The notes under the pieces are model-generated. The model made no database searches. It worked only from the letters and a program-made list of their open reading frames with translations, and was not told where the DNA came from. Source: RUG13091 sp045113315 (GTDB lineage Bacteria > Bacillota_I > Bacilli_A > RFN20 > CAG-826). Taken from it: DNA of 64,000 nucleotides. Shown here piece after piece: positions 53,046-60,527 of this stretch. The DNA lies in NCBI GenBank assembly GCA_045113315.1, contig JBGUIX010000010.1, positions 39,296-103,295 of the forward strand. The letters run 5' to 3'. Both the position numbers and the translations under genes were made by a program. How positions within the stretch are numbered: position 1 is the stretch's first letter; each line of letters starts with the position of its first letter.

Positions 53046-53599
53046 TATGAGTATTCCTCCATTAATGTTACTTTCTCAAAGCTCTTTTCGTCCTTTTCAT
53101 CAAAGAAGAAATAGAATAGTCCATCAATAAATTCAAAAATACCTAGTCCTGGATCTAATGGGTCAAATTGAAGAAGGAGTTTTCTTGGTTCATCTTGGTA
53201 ATTCCAATCTGCTGGTACACCTAATAGTTTTGTGCCTGTCGCATCATCAAGAACTTCTTCAAATTCAATAAGAATTTCGTCGTTATATTGTTCATAACCA
53301 GAAACGACACAGTTAAAATCATCCATCACCACGGTTGGGATGCCTTTGTAATATCTCACATCGCAAGTAACAGCGTATTCATCTTCAACATCTAAAAAGA
53401 AATATAAATAGCCTTCGTGAGGAAGTTTATTCTCTTTATCTAAATCCTTAATTTCTTCAAGGTTGATTTGTAATAAGAAAATGGTTGTATCACTAAAGTC
53501 ATTCCATTCTGCGGGTAATGTTGGTTTACCAAAAAACTTAGAAACACCTAAATCATGTTTTCCTTTTTCTTTTTTAATTTTGATTTTTATTGCAGACAT
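53045..53599 (-). CDS. DUF1963 (YwqG)-like protein
   Basis: 184 residues, shorter than typical YwqG (about 260). The pattern FFGKPTLPAEW near 24, FLLQINLEEI near 45, GYLYFFLDVED near 64, and LLLQFDPLDPGLGIFEFIDGLFYFFFDEKD near 142 is that of DUF1963, a family of unknown role often found near polymorphic-toxin and immunity genes. Cytoplasmic. First of three overlapping genes. The N-terminal region of longer members is absent. Confidence 0.78.
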   Translation of the reverse strand: MSAIKIKIKKEKGKHDLGVSKFFGKPTLPAEWNDFSDTTIFLLQINLEEIKDLDKENKLPHEGYLYFFLDVEDEYAVTCDVRYYKGIPTVVMDDFNCVVSGYEQYNDEILIEFEEVLDDATGTKLLGVPADWNYQDEPRKLLLQFDPLDPGLGIFEFIDGLFYFFFDEKDEKSFEKVTLMEEYS

Positions 53600-53661
53600 A
53601 TTTATATCTCCTTTTTAAATTTCTTTATACGATCGAATTCATCGATGCTATCATAGACATC

Positions 53662-53973
53662 TTAATTAGTTTCTTTCTTTGATATATCACAAAGAGGTTT
53701 TTCAATAATTTTTAATATAAAAGTGTATTGCTTATTGATAAGATAAGGCATCCACTTTCCTGGATGATCCTTTGAGAATCTAATCCATAACTCATATCCG
53801 TCTGGAGAGAACTCGAAACCATTCTCTACAGAACCAGAGATGTATATCTTTAATCCTTGATATGGTTCTTTGTTAGGAAAGGTAATTGGATGGATTGAAT
53901 CAAGAGAATAGATAAAAGAGTCGATGTTTACATTTTTGTCGTATACATCAATCAATAATGCAAATTTATCCAT
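53662..53973 (-). CDS. Hypothetical protein, 103 residues
   Basis: Not recognised. Soluble, mixed alpha/beta: FALLIDVYDKNVNIDSFIYSL, LKIYISGSVENGFEFSPDGYELWIRF, YTFILKIIEKPL. The start is supported by a TATAAT at 53990-53995 (minus strand) about 17 bases upstream; no ribosome-binding site is visible, so near-leaderless translation is possible. It is 62 bases ahead of the DUF1963-like gene, perhaps in the same transcript, and diverges from the zinc-ribbon membrane gene. Confidence 0.62.
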   Translation of the reverse strand: MDKFALLIDVYDKNVNIDSFIYSLDSIHPITFPNKEPYQGLKIYISGSVENGFEFSPDGYELWIRFSKDHPGKWMPYLINKQYTFILKIIEKPLCDISKKETN

Positions 53974-54025
53974 ATGTTTTTCATTAATTATTATACATGT
54001 TATATAATGCTGTTAGGAGAATATT

Positions 54026-54412
54026 ATGAGTGGACCTGTGTGGTGCAATTATTGCCGTAGATATACAGTCAACGGACAATGCCCAAACTGTGGGCGTATT
54101 TATTATATTAATAGTAATTCAAGCGGAAGTAAGGATAGTGGTTCCACAATTTCTTGGTCAGAGTCTTATAGCGCTAGTGAAGGATCTTTCTGGGCCGGTT
54201 TCTGGTTAGCCATTGCAATTAACTTTTTTGCGATAATTATCGCTCACAAAAAGGGAAAAACGCGCATGAGAACAGGTGCAATTGTTGGCACCATCGTCGG
54301 AGCTGTAGCAATATTCCAAATTGTCTCAGTGATTGTGTATGGAATATACAACAATTGGGATGAGATAATTGCAGAATTCTTAGAAAAAATAAAAGCCGCT
54401 CAATTGAAGTGA
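54026..54412 (+). CDS. Zinc-ribbon membrane protein, 128 residues
   Basis: Starts with one zinc ribbon (Cys7, 10, 19, 22: CNYC and CPNC), then a Ser/Gly-rich linker (about 30-50), and two membrane helices (about 53-75 and 83-108). The end is a short Lys/Glu helix. Such zinc_ribbon_2 plus DUF4190-like small membrane proteins are common in Firmicutes without known role. AGGAG site, TATAAT at 54003-54008. It stands alone. Confidence 0.78.
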   Translation: MSGPVWCNYCRRYTVNGQCPNCGRIYYINSNSSGSKDSGSTISWSESYSASEGSFWAGFWLAIAINFFAIIIAHKKGKTRMRTGAIVGTIVGAVAIFQIVSVIVYGIYNNWDEIIAEFLEKIKAAQLK

Positions 54413-54446
54413 ACCCCATTTAGTTCACAATAAAGCGACTTTTTTA
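54391..54446. terminator. Bidirectional terminator after the zinc-ribbon gene
   Basis: GTGAAC and GTTCAC pair within an outer stem AAAGCCGCT with AGCGACTTT (one mismatch), and six T follow on the plus side. The left arm uses the last codons of the gene. It also serves the converging 486-residue protein gene. Confidence 0.72.
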
Positions 54447-54464
54447 TTATCGTCACAAGGTTAA

Positions 54465-55925
54465 TTATTTTTCGTATCGTACGCCGCTAAGAATTTCAAC
54501 TTTTCCATTTTCACCATTGAAAGTTACATTCTCTTCGTATGGTTTGTCAAACCACACAGGGAAATAATATTCCACTACTTTATCTTCGTCTTGTCTTAAA
54601 CCGTGGAGAAGGATTAAGCCCGCTTCTTTATCAATAGCGAAAACACCACAATCATCATCAGCAGCATTTTGAATGGTTGGTCCGTTTTCGACATCATCTG
54701 TAATTGTATCTAAAGATACTTCTTCATCTGTTATCGTTTCTTCACCATTCACATATTTATTGTGGAAAATAAGTTTGCCAGGAAGTGTGTTGGTAACTAA
54801 ATTAACGTGGCGAAGCATGAATGAAGCCGTACCAACACGATAGGAATAATCATTACCTGGTGTATCATAATAATCAAATTTAATTTTAATCTCTTCATCA
54901 ACTTTGACATTTATTAATTCGTCGCCTTTGCCTCTATTAAGTTTGAGTGTTATGAGGTTGTGTATTCTATCAAACCCTTCCACCACAAACAAATCATCAA
55001 AGAATTGGAAAGATGGTTTCTTTTCTATACAAAGTGGATAGCACCACTCATAGCGAACTTTTAAATCGTCGCCACTCTTAGGCCAGTTTGCATCCACTTT
55101 AAAGAACAATATATAATCCGCAAGAGCGTATTCATCATCAATATCTTCATCAGCGGCTTCTTCTGGTGCCTCAAGCATTTTTTCTGGAGGACAAAGATAG
55201 TTGTACAGTTTCTCAAGTTGTTTTTCTTCTAGCGGTAAGAAATTATATTGACTATCCATTAAACAAAGATATAAAGCTGATGGGAGATAATCATAACCAG
55301 AAATCTCCGCCGCCAAATCACTTCCGCCACTACCACGCTCATCACAGAATCCACCTAAATGGAATCCTAATTTATCGCCGATTTGGTTGGTGTTTGCGGT
55401 ATGAATTGTATAAAAACGATTGATTTTTGCAGAGTTTTGCAGTGATTCATAAGATGAGAAGTCTAGATTAATCTTTTCGATTTTTTCACTGACTTTAATA
55501 GCGTTAAATTTAGGCTTGTCCTCACCTTGAAGGTATTCTTTTAACAAATCGGGATCCATGTGTGAATGCGAATCAAAATAGGTATTTAAGTTTCTAGAAC
55601 GTAATGAACTAGTATCCGTATTCGGATCAATAAGTTCGTAATAATCCGCGAGGATATTAGAATCTAAAGTGCTAGATTTAAAATACTTAATCTTATCTCT
55701 ATCTTTCGCATCTCTAAGTGAAAACAATAAATCAAACGCTTCAACTTCTTCCCCTAACTTTAAAGAAAAGAATTTTTCGTCATTAAGACGTTTTACTTTC
55801 ACATTCATAATATCTCCATCTTCAAAGCACGAAACGAAGATGTTTTGATAAACGTTATATTCCTTGTTGCTAGGAACATAATAATGGGTATACATGTTTT
55901 GTGTTACTGCGAGAAAATATTTCAT
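54465..55925 (-). CDS. Hypothetical protein, 486 residues
   Basis: Not recognised. Soluble and acidic with many short beta strands; likely two or three beta-rich domains separated by an acidic linker (about 246-262: EAPEEAADEDIDDE). Motifs worth noting: DSHSHMDPDLLKEYL near 118, GGFCDERGSGGSDLAAE near 200, ALYLCLMDSQYNFLP near 220, and GLILLHGLRQDED near 447. The ATG at 55925 has no adjacent ribosome-binding site; a perfect AAGGAGGG lies 30 bases upstream, followed quickly by a stop. Monocistronic, between genes of the opposite strand. Confidence 0.68.
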   Translation of the reverse strand: MKYFLAVTQNMYTHYYVPSNKEYNVYQNIFVSCFEDGDIMNVKVKRLNDEKFFSLKLGEEVEAFDLLFSLRDAKDRDKIKYFKSSTLDSNILADYYELIDPNTDTSSLRSRNLNTYFDSHSHMDPDLLKEYLQGEDKPKFNAIKVSEKIEKINLDFSSYESLQNSAKINRFYTIHTANTNQIGDKLGFHLGGFCDERGSGGSDLAAEISGYDYLPSALYLCLMDSQYNFLPLEEKQLEKLYNYLCPPEKMLEAPEEAADEDIDDEYALADYILFFKVDANWPKSGDDLKVRYEWCYPLCIEKKPSFQFFDDLFVVEGFDRIHNLITLKLNRGKGDELINVKVDEEIKIKFDYYDTPGNDYSYRVGTASFMLRHVNLVTNTLPGKLIFHNKYVNGEETITDEEVSLDTITDDVENGPTIQNAADDDCGVFAIDKEAGLILLHGLRQDEDKVVEYYFPVWFDKPYEENVTFNGENGKVEILSGVRYEK

Positions 55926-56125
55926 ATCAATACTTGTTTGTTCTATTTATCTCAACCCTCCTTCAAAAGCAAAATAAATTGCCAATGTAAGATCAAGATA
56001 AATATAATCGTCCTATTTATAATATACGTGAGAAGAGCTATAATAAGCAAAAGAAAACATTCAAAAACACTAGGACTAATCTAGATATTTTTTGGTTTTC
56101 GGCATTTAAGATAATGGGGGAAAAT

Positions 56126-57766
56126 ATGAATCATTATAGTTACAAAGAAATAAAAAATCACTCTAAAGAGTTGGCACATTTTCTTTCTAAACACAATAAA
56201 TCAAATTTAAAATTTGAACACATCGAAATTGATAATGGTTATTTTGAAGGATACACGATTAATGGTGAACCATTTTTTGGTGAATTACTTTTAGGAGACA
56301 ACTATTCCTTTGGATTGTTTGATAAAAATGGGCTTTATTATGGAATCCGTTCATCAAAAGACAAACCATTACTATATGGTGATGGTTACAACGGTAGCGT
56401 TATCATCCTTGATGAAACTAATAAAGAAAACGAAAGAGTCAGCGCTCACAAACTTAAAAGGGGGCTAGTGGGTGATGAAATTAGCTATTGTAGATGCGAA
56501 TCTCCAATATTATCAGCTTTATATTTAAAGGGAGAAGATGGCTATTTAAAAAGACTCCTCCCATCTAATATTGAATGTGCTAGATTCTTAAAAACTAAAA
56601 ATGAGTGTTTCTTTGGTGCAGCAAATCAAACCTCTCCCACCGGTTACGGAGTTTACATTGACATCGAACACAACACATTTGCTTTTGGAAATATTTCAAG
56701 TTTTGGAAAAAACACTTTTACATTAGCGGATGACTCACCAGCAATAGGCTATTTTGATAATAGATTGCATATCTTGTACAAGAAATTAATACTTTCTTTC
56801 TATGGTGATGAGAACTATTCAATAATCAAAATTGCCAAAAGACCGATTCCGTGCTCAAGAGGATATGCCTATGTTTTACCATTAGATACATTCCCAAGCA
56901 TCACTATAAAAAAGACTAAAAATGAAGAATTAATTTCTGTAAGTGAACAATATGGGAAATACGAGCAATTAGAATATTCTAAAACCGATAAAAGTTCTAA
57001 CAATTTCTTCTTTGTTGAAGATTACTTGCTTCCTGTTCAATTTGGTTTATCTTTGATAGACCGGCTTTATAAAGGCGACACTTCTTTAGTAATGAAAATT
57101 TTTGATCGCATCGATTCCTCTTTATTAGCGACTTCTAAAAATGATATCGAAAGTTACCTTGCCAAAGGTGAATTTGATGAAGAAGCGTTTATAAGACATG
57201 TAAGCGCAATACATAAAGAGAGAGCAAAAAAACAAAAAGAAATTGAACAAAAGCAAAAAGAAGCGGAAAAGAAAATTCGCGAAGAGAGAAGAAAAATCAA
57301 CGCCGAAAAACGAAAGCGAAGAGAAGAAGAGCAAAGGCGTAGAGAAGAAGAATGGCGTCGCAATCAACAAGCCGCTCAAAAAGCATATGAAGAAAGGCGA
57401 AGACAAGAAGCCAGTGCTCCTCCAGCATATAATCCAGGAGCTTTTGAGAGCAATATGGGATTAGACAGTCTTGGCTGGCTAAGTCGAAGCAGATGTTATG
57501 ATTTCATTCAACAAGCCTGTCCGATTATTGTAGGTAGGCTCGATTTCAATCATGTTTATATTGGTGTTGATATTAACGATAATAACAAGACAGTGACCGG
57601 CACAGTAAACGTCTCTTGCTGTAAAGTGATAGGCCCTGACGAGGCCGAGCAGCTTCAACGAAGCTTTATGGCAAGAATGGAAAAAGCTGGAGTAAGAAGA
57701 TATCTTCCAGGGTATAGCGTATCTGTTGTTGTCAAATATAAAGGGCTTACGAAAATACACGTATAA
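56126..57766 (+). CDS. Hypothetical protein with MORN-like start and long coiled coil
   Basis: 546 residues from the ATG at 56126, chosen because GGGGGA lies six bases upstream; an ATG at 56114 is in frame. The first part (about 30-90) has MORN-like phrases YFEGYTINGEPFFGELLLG and GLFDKNGLYYGIR. A beta-rich middle reaches about 330. Residues about 360-430 form a highly charged coiled coil (Lys/Arg/Glu repeats such as KEIEQKQKEAEKKIREERRK). A short linker leads to a C-terminal domain (about 450-546) with VYIGVDINDNNKTVTGTV and PGYSVSVVVKYKGL. No membrane segment. Function unknown. Confidence 0.68.
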   Translation: MNHYSYKEIKNHSKELAHFLSKHNKSNLKFEHIEIDNGYFEGYTINGEPFFGELLLGDNYSFGLFDKNGLYYGIRSSKDKPLLYGDGYNGSVIILDETNKENERVSAHKLKRGLVGDEISYCRCESPILSALYLKGEDGYLKRLLPSNIECARFLKTKNECFFGAANQTSPTGYGVYIDIEHNTFAFGNISSFGKNTFTLADDSPAIGYFDNRLHILYKKLILSFYGDENYSIIKIAKRPIPCSRGYAYVLPLDTFPSITIKKTKNEELISVSEQYGKYEQLEYSKTDKSSNNFFFVEDYLLPVQFGLSLIDRLYKGDTSLVMKIFDRIDSSLLATSKNDIESYLAKGEFDEEAFIRHVSAIHKERAKKQKEIEQKQKEAEKKIREERRKINAEKRKRREEEQRRREEEWRRNQQAAQKAYEERRRQEASAPPAYNPGAFESNMGLDSLGWLSRSRCYDFIQQACPIIVGRLDFNHVYIGVDINDNNKTVTGTVNVSCCKVIGPDEAEQLQRSFMARMEKAGVRRYLPGYSVSVVVKYKGLTKIHV

Positions 57767-57810
57767 GTAAATTCTGAATTAACAATACTTTATATTTAAT
57801 ATCCTTTCTT

Positions 57811-58929
57811 TTATTTGATATGTCTCTTTTTAAAATAATCAGGATGGTTTTTGAAGTAATTGGTGAGAAGAGAATTCTTTGGGATGTAAGAAGATAATTT
57901 AGTATCTTGCGCAGCGTGATATCTTAAATCAAAATGGGCTCTGCAACGTAACTCCATTCGTTCTGTTCCTTTTGGATAATATAAGGTAAAAACTTCACCA
58001 TTATCAGCATCTAGTCTCAATAAATAACCATCAACTATTAGTGAGTCTTTTTCTGCGGTTTGACCAATATGAAGTGTGCCAGTCGCACCTTCGTATTTCA
58101 GAATAGGAGAATTATTATCACTTAATTTCACTTTTAAGAAATAGCCTGCTTTGTTGTATTGAACTTCAATAATTAACGCTTTTACGTAATCTTTGCTTGT
58201 CCAAGAGATGGCGTCATAGTATGAGTGTCTAAATTCCCATCCTTTAGCACAGTACCCATCATAAAATTCATTAATGAAATAATAGTCAAAATTGTCTTCT
58301 GGTTTTGTATAATCCGTGACACCAACACCAGGAGTATTTGGTTCGCTGCAATGTGATTTGGTATACGAATATCTTGAATCTTCTTCGAAGTGAAAATCTT
58401 TAGGCAAGAAGGGCGGGATAAACATTTCTTTACTATGGCTACAAATAAATGGTTCTTTAAATATTTTGTCTAAATATCTATTCTCGCTATTGACAAAGGG
58501 GGTAGCATCAGTACCAACTGGATCTTCATCTGGAAGATTGTAACCAATGTTCACTCTTTTTGATGCGGAATCTATCAAGAAAAAATAGGTGTTTGGTTTA
58601 TTGTCGCCAAACATTATTTTTCCTTTGTTTAAATCTACTAATAATTTTCTATAATACCCTGATTCTTTATCTCCTTCTAAAATAATCTCTAGGTCATTAG
58701 ATGCTGGATCATATTGAATCAATGGAAAACCGTTCTCATCGTTATCCATATAGCCAAACACAAGAGCTTCGTTTGGCATTTTGGTGAAAGAAAAACCATT
58801 GGTTTTGAAATTTCTAAATTCGCCAATTTGAAAAGCGTTTTCGCTGTGGAAAATTGCACCAAAGGGGTATAGAGTATGATCATTTGGCTCAAGATATATT
58901 TCAGGACTTATTTTTAGCCATTTTTCCAT
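57811..58929 (-). CDS. Hypothetical beta-rich protein, 372 residues
   Basis: Start at the ATG at 58929, because GGAGG is eight bases upstream (the ATG at 58935 is too close). Soluble, with many Gly- and aromatic-rich strands (ALVFGYMDNDENGFPLIQYD, KIMFGDNKPNTYFFLID, DSLIVDGYLLRLDADNGEVF) and a basic helical tail (NYFKNHPDYFKKRHIK). Related in style to the first half of the 546-residue protein opposite, with similar FGYMDN and IGYFDN phrases, though homology is not proven. Unknown role. Confidence 0.66.
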   Translation of the reverse strand: MEKWLKISPEIYLEPNDHTLYPFGAIFHSENAFQIGEFRNFKTNGFSFTKMPNEALVFGYMDNDENGFPLIQYDPASNDLEIILEGDKESGYYRKLLVDLNKGKIMFGDNKPNTYFFLIDSASKRVNIGYNLPDEDPVGTDATPFVNSENRYLDKIFKEPFICSHSKEMFIPPFLPKDFHFEEDSRYSYTKSHCSEPNTPGVGVTDYTKPEDNFDYYFINEFYDGYCAKGWEFRHSYYDAISWTSKDYVKALIIEVQYNKAGYFLKVKLSDNNSPILKYEGATGTLHIGQTAEKDSLIVDGYLLRLDADNGEVFTLYYPKGTERMELRCRAHFDLRYHAAQDTKLSSYIPKNSLLTNYFKNHPDYFKKRHIK

Positions 58930-59105
58930 TTGCATTTCCTCCTTAATTATTTACCTCTAACATCGAAACCATGCTAACATCTGATTATTAGTTTTTTGTC
59001 TTTTTATACCAAGGAGCACCCATTACAAAATTCTCCTGTATTCATCATACTTTTTTATAGAATAAAGTTATAATATACCTATATATAATATAAGCGAGGT
59101 GCACT

Positions 59106-60299
59106 ATGATTAGCAAAAAGAAAATTATTCTTTGGGTTATCCTTTCTATTTTTGCTTTATGCTTCTTGATTTCCGCCACCATAATCATCATTAAATTAGT
59201 AAGAATTAACGGTGAGGCTATCGGTGCGGAAGCAGCAATTGGATTATTCTCTTTAGTTGGGACAATTATTGGGGCGGTATTTGTCGTTGTTGAGTTAAGG
59301 AATTCAAATGATGTTACATGCTGTCAAACCCTCATTGAACTCAATAATTATTTCCACGATAACGAGAGACTAATGAAAGTCTATTCAGTATTAGATGAGG
59401 CTCATGTTTGGAACAAGAACGATAAAGATGCCTGGAAAAAAGTTGATGATCAAGATGTTGAATTCTTCTGTACTTTCTTTGAAAACCTTTATTTATTAGT
59501 AGAGCATCATATCGCAAGGATTAAAGATTTAGATAATATCTTTGGGTATCGTTTCTTCTTATTCATGAATAATACCTATATCCAAGAGAAATATTTATTA
59601 ACCACATCATCTAGTTATGTGAATCTGTTTAAGTTATATGAATTATGGATCACATATCGTGATTTAATGAACAAAAAGGGTGGATGTAATTTAATCGTTG
59701 ATGACCAAAACAGGTTTACAAAAGATTATTTAAAAAACAAAGTCTATCTTGTTGATAATGGGGTTGGTAAAAAATTATATAGAGAAATTAAAAATGATAC
59801 ACACAATATCCTTATAAGAGATGTCTGGTTTGATGAACTTAGTAAAGTTATGGACTTACAAAAAGAAGTAATTAATAAGATGGATGATAAAGAATTATGT
59901 GTTCCATTAACAAGAAATGAATATATTGAATCTCTTCATTTAGATTATGTCTTAGGTGCCTATGATAAAGATGAGCTCGTCGCCATCAGCGTTATCGTTG
60001 ATAATCGTAAAAGCGATAGAAACCTCGCAACTAAATTCGCTTTGGCATGTAAAGATTATTACACATTCGATATCGTATTTGTTAAAGATGGTTATCGTGG
60101 ACTTGGACTACAAAAGGAGTTTATCGAAGTTGCTAAAAAACAAGCTAAGATTGATGGCGCAAAACACATTTTGACCACTGTTTCAAAAGAAAACAAACAT
60201 AGTTATAACAACGTAATCTCTGAAGGTTTTAAACCTTTTAAAGAAAATGTATTGATGTATGGGAATCATCATCGAGAAGTGTTAAAGCTAGACTTATAA
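59106..60299 (+). CDS. Membrane-anchored GNAT acetyltransferase
   Basis: 397 residues. Two N-terminal membrane helices (4-31 and 41-63) with a short loop. A helical middle (about 65-225: LIELNNYFHDNERLMKVYSVLDEA and following) resembles DUF4760-like cytoplasmic regions of unknown role. The last 135 residues are a GNAT domain: FVKDGYRGLGLQKEFIEVA carries the acetyl-CoA-binding R/QxxGxG/A loop, and TTVSKENKHSYNNVISEGF the last strands. Substrate unknown. GAGGT site seven bases upstream, TATAAT at 59069-59074 and 59084-59089. Confidence 0.8.
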   Translation: MISKKKIILWVILSIFALCFLISATIIIIKLVRINGEAIGAEAAIGLFSLVGTIIGAVFVVVELRNSNDVTCCQTLIELNNYFHDNERLMKVYSVLDEAHVWNKNDKDAWKKVDDQDVEFFCTFFENLYLLVEHHIARIKDLDNIFGYRFFLFMNNTYIQEKYLLTTSSSYVNLFKLYELWITYRDLMNKKGGCNLIVDDQNRFTKDYLKNKVYLVDNGVGKKLYREIKNDTHNILIRDVWFDELSKVMDLQKEVINKMDDKELCVPLTRNEYIESLHLDYVLGAYDKDELVAISVIVDNRKSDRNLATKFALACKDYYTFDIVFVKDGYRGLGLQKEFIEVAKKQAKIDGAKHILTTVSKENKHSYNNVISEGFKPFKENVLMYGNHHREVLKLDL

Positions 60300-60340
60300 C
60301 AGATTATTACAAAACTCTTCTTTCTCTAAATGAAAAGAAA

Positions 60341-60361
60341 AGGGCCTTGATTGACAAGGCT
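60341..60361 (-). terminator. Possible terminator of the glnA-glmS operon
   Basis: On the minus strand GCCTTG and CAAGGC form a 6-pair hairpin followed by CCCTTTTCTTTTC. It lies 167 bases after the glmS stop and could also lie at the end of the GNAT gene on the plus strand, where no T-run follows. Confidence 0.4.
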
Positions 60362-60377
60362 CATGTTGGATAAGTAA

Positions 60378-60502
60378 TTTTGTCCAGAAAATGGGGTACT
60401 TATGGTTGTCTGAGGTCAGTTATTCAATTTGGTCTAAAATTATCCATTCACAATTATGCCGTACAACTAAGCTCTCGCGAACAAGAAACCATTAAAAAAT
60501 GA
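60378..60502 (+). pseudogene. Possible insertion-sequence relic between the GNAT gene and glmS
   Basis: GTCCAGAAAATGGGGTAC at 60382-60399 resembles the ends of IS3/IS150-type elements (their complementary form is TACCCCATTTTCTGGAC). After it the plus-strand frame continues open for 34 codons to a TGA at 60500 (YGCLRSVIQFGLKL ... LSSREQETIKK), with no start codon. It may be a scrap of transposase or of another gene. Only pattern memory supports this. Confidence 0.25.
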
Positions 60503-60527
60503 TTAATGCATAAATTATTACTAATTA

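Noticed and set aside
57125..57406. Phe/Leu-rich minus-strand frames opposite the coiled coil at 57.2-57.4 kb
   Set aside because: Lys/Glu/Arg-rich coiled-coil codons give open, hydrophobic antisense frames; no start signals.
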